Shown here one piece after another: positions 14,058-21,908 of a stretch of 64,000 nt of DNA. The DNA comes from Planobispora longispora (GTDB lineage: Bacteria > Actinomycetota > Actinomycetes > Streptosporangiales > Streptosporangiaceae). Made by a program: the position numbers and the translations under genes. Where the stretch lies: the NCBI RefSeq assembly GCF_016863135.1, contig NZ_BOOH01000052.1, positions 101,184-165,183 of the forward strand, in the 5' to 3' direction. Below the pieces are notes generated by a model that had not been told where the DNA came from, did not search any database, and worked only from the letters and a program-made list of their open reading frames with translations. Positions within the stretch are counted from its first letter, which is position 1, and every line of letters begins with the position of its first letter.

Positions 14058-14804
14058 ATGGGAATCTCCACCAGGAACCACGGCGACGGCATCGCCGAAG
14101 TCGTCACGGACGTGCCCCCGGTCAACGCGCTGCCCGTCCAGGGCTGGTTCGACCTGGCGGGGGCCGTACGGGAGGCCGGGCGCGATCCGCAGACCCGCGT
14201 CGTGGTGCTGCGCGCGGAGGGCCGGGGCTTCAACGCCGGGGTGGACATCAAGGAGATGCAGGCCGCCGCCGGGTTCGAGGCGCTGGTGGGGGCGAACCGG
14301 GGCTGCCACGCCGCGTTCGCGGCCGTCTACGAGTGCGAGGTCCCGGTGATCGCGGCCGTGCACGGGTTCTGCCTGGGCGGCGGCGTCGGCCTGGCCGGCA
14401 ACGCCGACATCGTGGTCGCCGCCGAGGACGCCTACTTCGGCCTGCCCGAGGTGGAGCGCGGCGCGCTCGGGGCCGCCACCCACCTGTCCCGCCTGGTCCC
14501 CCAGCACCTGATGCGCGCCATGGTCTACACCTGCCGCACCGTCACCGCCGCCGAGCTGCACGCCTTCGGCTCGGTCCTGGAGGTCGCGCCCGCCGACCGG
14601 CTCCGCGAGACCGCCCTGGCGGTCGCGGCCCAGATCGCCGCCAAGGACCCCTACGTCATCCGGCGCGCCAAGGAGTCGCTGAACGGCATCGACCCGGTCG
14701 ACGTCAACCGCAGCTACCGTTTCGAGCAGGGCTTCACCTTCGAGCTCAACCTGATGGGCGCGGGCGACCGGCACCGCGACGCCTTCGTCGCCGAGGGGGC
14801 GTGA
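14058..14804 (+). CDS. echA20: EchA20-like enoyl-CoA hydratase family hydrolase
   Basis: A 248-residue crotonase-superfamily enzyme. Landmarks are FNAGVDIKEM, the oxyanion-hole region VHGFCLGGGVGLAGNADIVV and FGLPEVERGALG. In mycobacteria EchA20 hydrolyses the HIEC-CoA ring during breakdown of steroid rings C and D; the assignment rests on the gene order echA20-ipdA-ipdB-ipdC, which is conserved here. ATG at 14058 follows GGAAAGG; upstream codons fall in the operator. The stop overlaps the GTG of ipdA (GTGA). First gene of a four-gene operon under the KstR2-like site. Confidence 0.88.
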   Translation: MGISTRNHGDGIAEVVTDVPPVNALPVQGWFDLAGAVREAGRDPQTRVVVLRAEGRGFNAGVDIKEMQAAAGFEALVGANRGCHAAFAAVYECEVPVIAAVHGFCLGGGVGLAGNADIVVAAEDAYFGLPEVERGALGAATHLSRLVPQHLMRAMVYTCRTVTAAELHAFGSVLEVAPADRLRETALAVAAQIAAKDPYVIRRAKESLNGIDPVDVNRSYRFEQGFTFELNLMGAGDRHRDAFVAEGA

Positions 14805-15703
14805 TCCCCGTGGCACAGGCGGCATCGAAGGTGACGACGGTGGAGGAGATCGTCGGCTCGCTGGAGAGCGGCACGACGATCGGGATCGGCGGCTGGGGCT
14901 CGCGGCGCAAGCCGATGGCCCTGGTCCGGGCGATCTGCCGCTCCGCGCTGGAGAATCTGACGATCATCTCGTACGGCGGGCCCGACGTCGGCCTGCTCTG
15001 CGCCGCGGGCAAGGTCCGCAGGCTGGTCGCCCCGTTCGTGACGCTCGACTCGGTCCCCCTGGAGCCGCACTTCCGGGCCGCCCGGCAGCGCGGGGCGATC
15101 GAGCTCACCGAGTACGACGAGGGCATGTTCATGTTCGGCCTGCTCGCCGCCGCGCACCGGCTGCCGTTCCTGCCCACCCGCGCCGGGCTCGGCTCGGACG
15201 TCATGCGGGTCAACCCGGACCTGCGCACGGTCCGCTCGCCGTACGGCGCGGCGGGGCAGGAAGGCGAGGAACTGGTCGCGGTGCCCGCGCTGACCATGGA
15301 CGTGGCGCTGGTCCACATGGATCGGGCCGACACCCGCGGCAACGGCCAGTACCTCGGCCCCGACCCCTACCTGGACGACCTGTTCGCCAAGGCCGCCACC
15401 CGCTGCTACGTCAGCTGCGAGCGCCTGGTGGACCCCGGGAAGCTGGACGGCCCGCCGCAGAGCCTGCTGATCGGCCGCATGCACGTCGCCGGGGTGGTGG
15501 AGACGCCGGGCGGCGGCCACTTCACCGACTGCGGCCCGGACCTCGGCCGCGACGAGGCGTTCCAGCGGCACTACGCGGCCTCGGCGGCCGACCCGGAGGC
15601 GTGGGCGGCGTTCGCGGAGCGGTTCCTGTCCGGGGACGAGGCCGCCTACCGGGAGGCCGTACGGCGCTGGCACGACGAGCGCGGACAGGAGGGGACGCGA
15701 TGA
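14801..15703 (+). CDS. ipdA: IpdA, CoA-transferase-fold hydrolase alpha subunit
   Basis: A 300-residue class I CoA-transferase-like subunit. The Gly-rich TIGIGGWGSRRKPMALVRAI segment and YGGPDVGLLCAAGKV are characteristic of IpdA, as are the conserved LPFLPTRAGLGSDV and TPGGGHFTDCGPD regions. With IpdB it forms the hydrolase that opens the last steroid ring (COCHEA-CoA) in Mycobacterium and Rhodococcus, rather than transferring CoA. Start GTG at 14801 overlaps the echA20 stop; a GTG three codons on (14810) is an alternative. Its stop overlaps the ipdB start (ATGA), as expected for subunits made in equal amount. Confidence 0.92.
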   Translation: MIPVAQAASKVTTVEEIVGSLESGTTIGIGGWGSRRKPMALVRAICRSALENLTIISYGGPDVGLLCAAGKVRRLVAPFVTLDSVPLEPHFRAARQRGAIELTEYDEGMFMFGLLAAAHRLPFLPTRAGLGSDVMRVNPDLRTVRSPYGAAGQEGEELVAVPALTMDVALVHMDRADTRGNGQYLGPDPYLDDLFAKAATRCYVSCERLVDPGKLDGPPQSLLIGRMHVAGVVETPGGGHFTDCGPDLGRDEAFQRHYAASAADPEAWAAFAERFLSGDEAAYREAVRRWHDERGQEGTR

Positions 15704-16578
15704 GCACGACCGGCGCGGACCGGGGCGCCACCCGGGCGGGCACGGCCAGGACAGGAGCGGGCGACTCGGATGCGGGTCCGGCGGGCGCCACCCGGGCGGA
15801 GATCTGCGTGGTGGCCTGCGCCGAGGCCTGGCGGGGGGACGGCGAGATCCTGGCCGCGGCGATGGGCACCTGCTCGATCCTGGGCGCCCGGCTGGCCCGC
15901 CTCACCTTCGAGCCCGGCCTGCTGACCACCGACGGCGGCGCGCTGCTCACCGCCGAGCCGGTGCCGATCGGCGCGCCCGCGGGCCCGGCCGAGGGGTGGA
16001 TGCCCTTCCGCGACCACCTGTGGCTGGTGCAGAACGGGCGACGGCACGTGATGATGGGCGCCTCGCAGATCGACCGGTACGGCAACACCAACATCTCGGC
16101 GATCGGCGCGTGGGAGCGCCCGGCGTCGCAGCTGCTCGGCGTGCGCGGCGCCCCGGGCAACACGATCTGCAACCCGACCAGCTACTGGATCCCGCGGCAC
16201 TCCACCCGGGTGTTCGTGCCCGAGGTGGACACGGCCAGCGGCGTCGGCACCGACCGGGCGGCACGGCTGGGCCCGCGGGCCTCGCGCTTCCACGACCTGC
16301 GCCGGGTGGTGACCGACCTGGGCGTGTTCGACTTCCGCGCGCCGGACGGGTCGATGCGGCTGGTCTCGCTCCACCCGGGAGTGGACGCCGGGGAGGTCGC
16401 CGCGGCCACCGGCTTCGCGATCCACGGACTCGCGGAGCCCGCGGAGCCCGCAGGGCCCGCGGAGCCCGGGACCGGCGGCGAGGTGCCGCGGACCCGCATG
16501 CCGACGGGGGAGGAGCTGCGGCTGATCCGCGAGGTGCTCGATCCCGGCGGCCTGCGCGACCGGGAGGTGCGGGCATGA
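15700..16578 (+). CDS. ipdB: IpdB, CoA-transferase-fold hydrolase beta subunit
   Basis: A 292-residue partner of IpdA. After an Ala/Gly-rich N-terminal extension of about 30 residues not typical of the family, the protein follows the beta-subunit pattern: ICVVACAEAWRGDGEILAAA, GTCSILGARLARLTFEPGL, RRHVMMGASQIDRYGNTN and APGNTICNPTSYWIP. A second low-complexity insert (AEPAEPAGPAEPG) is near residue 250. ATG 15700 overlaps the ipdA stop and has AGGAGGGG upstream. The IpdAB complex acts in the cytoplasm on the carboxylated cyclohexenone CoA ester from steroid ring C. Confidence 0.92.
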   Translation: MSTTGADRGATRAGTARTGAGDSDAGPAGATRAEICVVACAEAWRGDGEILAAAMGTCSILGARLARLTFEPGLLTTDGGALLTAEPVPIGAPAGPAEGWMPFRDHLWLVQNGRRHVMMGASQIDRYGNTNISAIGAWERPASQLLGVRGAPGNTICNPTSYWIPRHSTRVFVPEVDTASGVGTDRAARLGPRASRFHDLRRVVTDLGVFDFRAPDGSMRLVSLHPGVDAGEVAAATGFAIHGLAEPAEPAGPAEPGTGGEVPRTRMPTGEELRLIREVLDPGGLRDREVRA

Positions 16579-16627
16579 CCCGGCGGGCGCACGGCCCGGA
16601 GGCTCCGTACCGCGGGGAGGCCCGGAG

Positions 16628-17695
16628 ATGATCGAGCAGATGCTGGACACGCCGCTGACCCGCCTGACCGGGGTGCGTCATCCGGTCGTGCAGACCGGGA
16701 TGGGCTGGGTGGCGGGCCCCCGGCTGGTCTCCGCGGTGGCCGACGCGGGCGGCCTGGGCATCCTGGCCTCGGCCACCATGACCCTGGACCAGCTCGCCTC
16801 CGCCGTCGAGGAGGTCCGCTCACGCACCGACGCGCCCTTCGGGGTGAACCTGCGCGCCGACGCCTCGGACGCGGGCGACCGCGTCGACCTGCTGATCAAG
16901 AACGGGGTGAAGGTCGCCTCGTTCGCCCTGGCCCCGCGCCAGGAACTGATCGCCAAGCTGAAGGACGCCGGAGTCGTGGTGATCCCCTCGGTCGGGGCGC
17001 GGCGGCACGCCGAGAAGGTCGCGGCGTGGGGCGCGGACGCGGTGCTGGTCCAGGGCGGCGAGGGGGGCGGCCACACCGGGGCGGTCGCCACCACGCTGCT
17101 GCTGCCCCAGGTCGTGGACGCGGTCGACATCCCGGTGATCGCCGCCGGGGGCTTCTTCGACGGGCGGGGCCTGGCCGCGGCGCTGGCGTACGGCGCGGCG
17201 GGCGTCGCCATGGGCACCCGGTTCCTGCTGACCTCCGACAGCTCGGTCCCGGACGCGGTCAAGCAGCTCTATCTCGGCACCGCGGAGACCGTGGTCACCC
17301 GTCAGGTGGACGGCATGCCGCACCGGGTGCTGCGCACGCCGCTGGTGGACGGCCTGGAACGCGCGGGCCGCCTGTCCGGGCTGGCCCGCGCGGTGCGCAA
17401 CGCCGCCCGGTTCAGGAAGATCTCCGGCATGTCCTGGCCGGAGATGATCCGCGACGGGCTGGCCATGAAGCACGGCAAGGAGCTCACCTGGTCCCAGGTG
17501 CTGATGGCGGCCAACACGCCCATGCTGCTCAAGGCGGCGATGGTGGACGGCCGCCCGGACCTGGGGGTGATGGCCTCCGGGCAGGTGGTGACGCTCATCG
17601 AGGACCTGCCCTCCTGCGAGGAGCTGATCGACGCCGTCGTCACCCGCGCCGCCGAGACCCTGCGCGGCCTGGGCGCCCACCTCGCCCCCGCCTGA
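16628..17695 (+). CDS. ipdC: IpdC, nitronate-monooxygenase-like flavoprotein
   Basis: A 355-residue FMN-dependent TIM-barrel protein of the nitronate monooxygenase/enoyl reductase family. It shows PVVQTGMGWVAGPRLVSAVA, the barrel strand VLVQGGEGGGHTG, and the phosphate-binding IPVIAAGGFFDGRGLAAAL and GTRFLLTSDS. In the KstR2 regulon ipdC follows ipdAB and acts on a ring-C/D CoA ester before ring hydrolysis; the exact reaction is taken from context only. It is separated from ipdB by 49 bases with a GGAG site before the ATG. The operon then ends at the hairpin 17800-17831. The fdxB ferredoxin gene that follows in mycobacteria is absent here. Confidence 0.9.
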   Translation: MIEQMLDTPLTRLTGVRHPVVQTGMGWVAGPRLVSAVADAGGLGILASATMTLDQLASAVEEVRSRTDAPFGVNLRADASDAGDRVDLLIKNGVKVASFALAPRQELIAKLKDAGVVVIPSVGARRHAEKVAAWGADAVLVQGGEGGGHTGAVATTLLLPQVVDAVDIPVIAAGGFFDGRGLAAALAYGAAGVAMGTRFLLTSDSSVPDAVKQLYLGTAETVVTRQVDGMPHRVLRTPLVDGLERAGRLSGLARAVRNAARFRKISGMSWPEMIRDGLAMKHGKELTWSQVLMAANTPMLLKAAMVDGRPDLGVMASGQVVTLIEDLPSCEELIDAVVTRAAETLRGLGAHLAPA

Positions 17696-17799
17696 CCGGC
17701 TCCCTCCGCCGCTCCGGCGGTCTTCACGGGACACCCGATGGCCTTCGATGCTTCCCGCCGGGCCGCGGCCTCCCGTCGACGGCTCAGCCGAAGGATGTA

Positions 17800-17831
17800 G
17801 CCCGACCTCCTCAACCGGTAGGAGGCCGGGC
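17800..17831 (+). terminator. Hairpin after ipdC
   Basis: GCCCG-A-CCTCCT and AGGAGG-C-CGGGC form a 12-bp stem with one A/C mismatch and an 8-base loop, about 105 bases after ipdC. No T-run. Confidence 0.6.
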
Positions 17832-17899
17832 GGACCGGGCCTGAATACGATCTTCCAGAGATTCGGCGCCGCCCATCCCTCCGGTCGAAAGGTCTGGTC

Positions 17900-18112
17900 A
17901 TGACCCCTGCCCGCAAGACGCTCCTCACCGGTTCGGCCACCTTCCTGGCGGGACTGGCGCTGTGGCTGTTCGGGCTCGATGAGGAGATCTTCATCTTCAC
18001 CCCGTCCAAGGTCGGACTGGTCCTGATGGTCGTCGGAGGGCTGGAGATCTTGTACGGGATCTACAAGAGCGTGCGCGCCTCACGGGACGGGTTTCAACGG
18101 GGAGAGTCGTAG
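17900..18112 (+). CDS. DUF5708-like small membrane protein
   Basis: A 70-residue protein with two transmembrane segments (TFLAGLALWLFGL and VGLVLMVVGGLEILYGI) separated by a short loop, and a basic C-terminus (KSVRASRDG). Size and pattern fit the DUF5708 family of actinomycete membrane proteins of unknown function. ATG 17900 has AAAGG 7 bases upstream. The last 19 bases overlap the 3' end of the convergent anti-sigma-like gene. No functional clue from the context. Confidence 0.8.
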   Translation: MTPARKTLLTGSATFLAGLALWLFGLDEEIFIFTPSKVGLVLMVVGGLEILYGIYKSVRASRDGFQRGES

Positions 18113-18822
18113 ACGGCGACCGACCACGGCTGGGGACGCTCGCCGAGCCGGGCGGCGATCGTGCTCGCGGTCTCCGTGCTGAGCCTGTGCTTGCCGTCGC
18201 ACATCGCCCTGTTGCAGTTGTGCTCGACGCGGCTCGACAGGATCGGCGCGTCCGGGGGGAAGACCCAGAACGTGACCGTGTGGGTGCGGCTCGTCCAGCC
18301 CGGTTCGTAGCTCTTGTCGTCGAAGCGGCTGCGCGTGCCGTCGGGACCGCAGACGCCGGACGCCTCGCTCAGGCCGTCGTCATGGGTCTCGGAGACCAGG
18401 ACGCGCGAGCCCGGCGCGGAGCAGCGCAGCACGATCGCGGTCTTGACGCTGGTGGGACGGAACCTCAATGTGATCTTCGCCGCCGTGCTCTGCGACGTCT
18501 CCGTGCGGAGGATCCGGAGCCCCTGGTAGGTGGCCGGCGGCTCGACGGACGGCGTGGACGGAACGGTGGGCGGGAGGGTGGGAGGGGTGACCGGAGACGG
18601 GGCCGTCGGGCCACCGGCCAGGAAGACCACGGCGAGGGTCACGGCGGCCGTCGCCGCGGCGCAGACCAGTGCCCAGGTCCAGCCGGAACGCCGTCCGGGC
18701 GGGCGGTGACCGGCCGGGCGCCGCTCCCCGGCGGTCAGCCGGGCACGGGCACGGGCCACCACCTGCGGAGAGGGAGGCGGCGCATCCGGAATGGCCCGCC
18801 CCAGCAGGGTGATCTCATCCAT
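18094..18822 (-). CDS. Membrane-anchored partner of the ECF sigma factor
   Basis: A 242-residue single-pass membrane protein. A cytoplasmic N-terminus (MDEITLLGRAIPDAPPPSPQ), typical of the CU044_5270-like proteins that accompany ECF sigma factors, leads to one transmembrane helix at about 47-69 (WTWALVCAAATAAVTLAVVF). A Pro/Thr linker and an extracytoplasmic beta-rich domain with three or four cysteines follow (VLRCSAPGSR, EASGVCGP, HNCNRAMCDGK). The start overlaps the sigma gene stop by 8 bases, so the two are coupled. An anti-sigma or signal-sensing role is inferred from this; no zinc-binding anti-sigma motif is present. Confidence 0.8.
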   Translation of the reverse strand: MDEITLLGRAIPDAPPPSPQVVARARARLTAGERRPAGHRPPGRRSGWTWALVCAAATAAVTLAVVFLAGGPTAPSPVTPPTLPPTVPSTPSVEPPATYQGLRILRTETSQSTAAKITLRFRPTSVKTAIVLRCSAPGSRVLVSETHDDGLSEASGVCGPDGTRSRFDDKSYEPGWTSRTHTVTFWVFPPDAPILSSRVEHNCNRAMCDGKHRLSTETASTIAARLGERPQPWSVAVYDSPR

Positions 18823-19393
18823 CGAGGGCCTCCTTCAGGGGGTTCACATCGCCCAGGGCTTCACGCAGCTGTTTGCGCGCCCGGTTCAGCCGGGACGCGA
18901 CGGTCCCGTACGGGACGCCGAGAGCGGCGGCCACCTCCGCGTGGCTGAGATCGCCCAGAGCGAGGAGGAGGACCACGTCGCGATCACGTTTGGCGAGACC
19001 GGCCAAGGCCCCCGCGAGGCTGCCCGTCACCTGCTGCGCGCTGACCTTGGCCGTCACCGCGCCTTCCGGGCTCTCCTGATCGTCGCCCGCCGCGGTCCGG
19101 CTGAGCGCCTTCCAGCGGCGCACCTCGTCCCGGCGGTGCCGGGCCAGGAGGTTGGTGGCGATCCCGTACAGCCACGGGCGGATCCCGCCGCGGGAGGGGT
19201 CGAAGCGCTCGCGGTCGCGGAAGGCGATGAGAAAGGTGTCGGCCGCGAGGTCGTCAGCGGTCTGGGTGTCCAGCCGCCGGGCAATGTAGCGATGGATCTC
19301 GGCGAAGTGAGCGTCGAAGACCCGGCTGAAATCCTCGTGCGGCGACCACTCGCCGGCCCCGGCCTGCGGCCCGGGACCAGGGTGAGCGACCAT
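18815..19393 (-). CDS. ECF-type RNA polymerase sigma factor
   Basis: A 192-residue sigma-70 family factor with region 2 (FDAHFAEIHRYIARRL, then DDLAADTFLIAFRDRERF; -10 recognition around GIRPWLYGIATNLLARHRR) and region 4 (LLLALGDLSHAEVAAALGVP, GTVASRLNRARKQL). There is no region 3 or extra C-terminal domain. Start ATG 19393 has AAAGGA seven bases upstream. It is coupled to the downstream membrane protein, the usual sigma/regulator pairing. The unit interrupts the steroid gene region, with its own upstream region carrying short repeats (19448-19490). Its promoter targets are unknown. Confidence 0.9.
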   Translation of the reverse strand: MVAHPGPGPQAGAGEWSPHEDFSRVFDAHFAEIHRYIARRLDTQTADDLAADTFLIAFRDRERFDPSRGGIRPWLYGIATNLLARHRRDEVRRWKALSRTAAGDDQESPEGAVTAKVSAQQVTGSLAGALAGLAKRDRDVVLLLALGDLSHAEVAAALGVPYGTVASRLNRARKQLREALGDVNPLKEALDG

Positions 19394-19447
19394 GCGTGGT
19401 CCTTTGTTCGGGGGTGATGACACTCCTTGTTGTCCGCAGGGGCAGAG

Positions 19448-19490
19448 TGCTTTCACGCGATGCTTTCACGCGCGATGCTCTCCCGCGCGA
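19448..19490. repeat. Short tandem repeat upstream of the sigma gene
   Basis: TGCTTTCACGCGA (19448-19460), TGCTTTCACGCGCGA (19461-19475) and TGCTCTCCCGCGCGA (19476-19490) are three imperfect copies 55 to 97 bases upstream of the sigma factor start. They could be binding sites or slippage products. Confidence 0.6.
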
Positions 19491-19543
19491 GGCTTGGACA
19501 CGGGAGATCGTCTTGCGGGCGGCCGCATCAGCCGGTCACCCGG

Positions 19544-20683
19544 CTACTCGGCGCTTTCCCGGTCTCCCGTCAGGCGGGAGAGCACGCGGGCGCGGTGCGC
19601 GGCGGGGGAGCCCCAGGCCGAGCGCAGGGCGCGGGCCTTGCGGATCCACAGGCTCGGGTCGTACTCGTCGGTGTAGCCGATGGCGCCGTGCACCTGCAGG
19701 GCGGTCCTGGCCGCCGCGTAGGCGGCGTCCGAGGCCGCGGCCTTCGCGGCCGACACGTCGCGGGAGAAGTCCGGCGAGCCGTACGCCAGGGCCGCGCCGT
19801 GGACCAGCGGGCGGGCGTACTCCAGGGCCACGAGCACGTCGGCGAGCTGGTGCTTGACCGCCTGGAACCCGCCGATCGGCCGCCCGAACTGCCGCCGCGT
19901 CCCGGCGTACTCCACCGTGACCTCCAGCAGCCGCCGTCCCACCCCGGCCAGCTGGGCGGCGCAGGCCAGCGCGCCCAGGTCGAAGGCCGCCCCGGCCGCC
20001 GCCCGCACCGCCGGGCCGGAGACCGGGGCCGTCCCCGCCTCCACGGAGAACAGCCGCCGGGCCGGATCGAGCGAGGTCCGGACCGTCCCCGGGACCGCGG
20101 CGCGCAGCTCGTCGCCGTCCACGACCAGGACGAGGTCGGCGGCGTCGGCGTCCAGCGCGTACGGCACGGCCGGGGGGAGCGCGAGCGAGACGACGGCCGC
20201 GCCCTCGGCGATCCGCGGCAGCCACGCGGCGGCGAGCTCCCCGCCGTGGTCTCCGCTGCTTCCGCCGCCGGACGCCCGGTCCTCGGAGTCTTCATGGCCG
20301 GACGCCCGGTCCTCGGAGTCTTCATGGCCGGACGCCCGGTCTTCAAAGTCTTCATGGCCGGACCCCAGGCCGGCGCCGTCGCCGAGCCGGGCCAGCAGTT
20401 CGGCGGCGGCGACGGTCTCGGCCAGCGGCCCGGGCACGGCGTGCCGTCCCAGCTCGTGGAAGGCGGTCACCAGCTCCACCGGGAGCGGGCCCGCCCCGCC
20501 CGCCGCCTCGGGGACGGCCAGCGCGAAGACCCCCGCCTCGGCGAGCGAGCGCCACAACGCCCGGCCGGGCTCCGGGTCCCCGGCGGCCCAGGCCCGGACC
20601 GCGCCCGGCGTGCCGGCCCCGGCCAGCAGCTTGTTCAGGGTCTCGCCGAACAGCCGCTGCTCGGCGTCGAGGACGAACTTCAC
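19544..20683 (-). CDS. Acyl-CoA dehydrogenase, second FadE of the steroid cluster
   Basis: A 379-residue acyl-CoA dehydrogenase-fold protein. The N-terminal helical part (FVLDAEQRLFGETLNKLLAG, FALAVPEAAGGAG) and the C-terminal helical domain (RRQFGRPIGGFQAVKHQLAD, LQVHGAIGYTDEYDPSLW) are clear, while the middle beta-domain is divergent. This resembles the shorter FadE32/FadE33-type partners that form heterotetramers with FadE31. The GTG start overlaps the stop of the upstream fadE31 (GTGA), supporting a two-subunit enzyme. A run of three 10-residue repeats (SGHEDSEDRA) is inserted near residue 112. The assignment to the steroid pathway follows from the operon and the KstR2-like promoter at 21847. 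Confidence 0.87.
   Translation of the reverse strand: MKFVLDAEQRLFGETLNKLLAGAGTPGAVRAWAAGDPEPGRALWRSLAEAGVFALAVPEAAGGAGPLPVELVTAFHELGRHAVPGPLAETVAAAELLARLGDGAGLGSGHEDFEDRASGHEDSEDRASGHEDSEDRASGGGSSGDHGGELAAAWLPRIAEGAAVVSLALPPAVPYALDADAADLVLVVDGDELRAAVPGTVRTSLDPARRLFSVEAGTAPVSGPAVRAAAGAAFDLGALACAAQLAGVGRRLLEVTVEYAGTRRQFGRPIGGFQAVKHQLADVLVALEYARPLVHGAALAYGSPDFSRDVSAAKAAASDAAYAAARTALQVHGAIGYTDEYDPSLWIRKARALRSAWGSPAAHRARVLSRLTGDRESAE
20271..20360 (-). repeat. 30-bp in-frame repeat inside the FadE gene
   Basis: Three tandem 30-bp units (20271-20300, 20301-20330, 20331-20360), the first two identical and the third with three changes. They encode acidic 10-residue repeats of the form SGHEDxEDRA. 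Confidence 0.95.
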
Positions 20684-21810
20684 GCCTTCCCCTCCCTGGG
20701 CAGGCCGAGCACGCGCTCGGCGATGACGTTGCGCTGGATCTCGTTGGTCCCGGCGTAGATCGGCCCGGCGAGGGAGAAGACGTAGCCCTCCAGCCAGTCG
20801 CCCTCCAGCTCGCCGTCCGGGCCCAGCAGGTCGAGCGCGGTCTCGTGCAGCGCCACGTCCAGTTCGGACCAGAAGACCTTGTTGACGCTGGACTCGGCGC
20901 CCACGTCCTCGGTGCGGGAGACGGTCTCGAAGCCCTTCAGCCGGTAGGCGCGAGCCTTGATCCAGGCGTCGGCCACCCGGTCCCGCAGCGCGGTGTCGGC
21001 GGGGTCGGCGCGCTCGCGCCAGAGTCCGACCAGCCGGTCGGCGGCGGCCGTGAACCGTCCCGGGCTGCGCAGGGTCAGTCCCCGCTCGCTGCCGGTGGTG
21101 CCCATGGCGACCTTCCAGCCCTCGCCGGGCTCGCCGACGACGTCGGCGTCGGGCACGAAGACGTCGTCGAAGAACAGCTCGGCGAAGGCGGGCTTGCCGT
21201 CGAGGCGGCCGATCGGCCGCCGGGTGAGGCCCTCGGCGTCCAGCGGGAACATCAGGTAGGTCAGGCCCCGGTGCCGCCCGGCCTCCGGGTCGGAGCGGAA
21301 CGGGCCGAAGCCCCGGTCGGCGAAGGCCGCGCGCGAGCTCCACGTCTTCTGCCCGTTCAGCAGCCAGCCGCCGTCGACGCGGGTCGCGGTGGCGCGCAGC
21401 GCGGCCAGGTCGCTGCCCGCCCCCGGCTCCGACCAGGCCTGCGCCCAGATCACCTCGCCGGAGGCCATCGGCGGCAGGACGCGGTCGAGCTGCTCGGGGG
21501 TGCCGTACTTGAAAAGGGTGGGCGCCAGCAGGTTGATGCCGTTCTGGCTGACCCGGCCGGGCGCCCCGGCCGCGTAGTACTCCTCCTCGAAGACCAGCCA
21601 CTCCAGCGGGGTCGCGTCCCGCCCGCCGTACCGGGCGGGCCAGGAGACGACGGAGAGCCGGGCCGCGGCCAGCTCGCGCTCCCAGGCGCGGTGGGCGGCG
21701 AAGCCCTCCCCGGTCTCCAGGGAGGGCAGGGGGGCGGCCGGGACGTGGGCGCGGAGCCAGTCGCGGACCTCGGCGCGGAACGGTTCCACGGAGGACAGGT
21801 CGAGATCCAT
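20680..21810 (-). CDS. fadE31: Acyl-CoA dehydrogenase FadE31
   Basis: A 376-residue acyl-CoA dehydrogenase with all usual parts: substrate and flavin region WAQAWSEPGAGSDLAALRAT, NGQKTWSSRAAFADRGFG, and the C-terminal signature GPIYAGTNEIQRNVIAERVL ending GLPREGKA. The start MDLDLSSVEPFRAEVRDWL matches the FadE31 pattern. In mycobacteria FadE31 dehydrogenates a CoA ester late in steroid C/D-ring catabolism, with FadE32 as partner. The gene is divergent from ipdF across the KstR2-like operator 21847-21868 and overlaps the second fadE by 4 bases. FadE30 is the main alternative identity. Confidence 0.87.
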   Translation of the reverse strand: MDLDLSSVEPFRAEVRDWLRAHVPAAPLPSLETGEGFAAHRAWERELAAARLSVVSWPARYGGRDATPLEWLVFEEEYYAAGAPGRVSQNGINLLAPTLFKYGTPEQLDRVLPPMASGEVIWAQAWSEPGAGSDLAALRATATRVDGGWLLNGQKTWSSRAAFADRGFGPFRSDPEAGRHRGLTYLMFPLDAEGLTRRPIGRLDGKPAFAELFFDDVFVPDADVVGEPGEGWKVAMGTTGSERGLTLRSPGRFTAAADRLVGLWRERADPADTALRDRVADAWIKARAYRLKGFETVSRTEDVGAESSVNKVFWSELDVALHETALDLLGPDGELEGDWLEGYVFSLAGPIYAGTNEIQRNVIAERVLGLPREGKA

Positions 21811-21846
21811 CGGCGGCCGCCTTCATGCTCGGGGAGCCCTTGGTTC

Positions 21847-21868
21847 TTTCTAACAACTGTTTGGTAGA
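21847..21868. promoter_or_regulatory. KstR2-like operator, copy 2
   Basis: TTTCTAACAACTGTTTGGTA followed by GA differs from the copy at 14026-14047 at only two positions. The core 21852-21865 matches 8 of 10 fixed KstR2 positions, and TCTAACAA/TTGGTAGA makes a 20-bp near-palindrome. It lies between the divergent fadE31 and ipdF genes. Confidence 0.8.
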
Positions 21869-21908
21869 GTAAACCATGTGATCCTCGGCGAGGAGAGGGG
21901 GAACGGGC

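Noticed and set aside
14036..15703. Single frame joining echA20 region to ipdA
   Set aside because: EchA20 is encoded in another frame (14058-14804); IpdA begins at GTG 14801.
19544..21877. Single 777-codon frame covering both FadE genes
   Set aside because: The part above 20683 lies in the wrong frame for FadE31. Two overlapping genes (GTGA at 20680-20683) explain the data.
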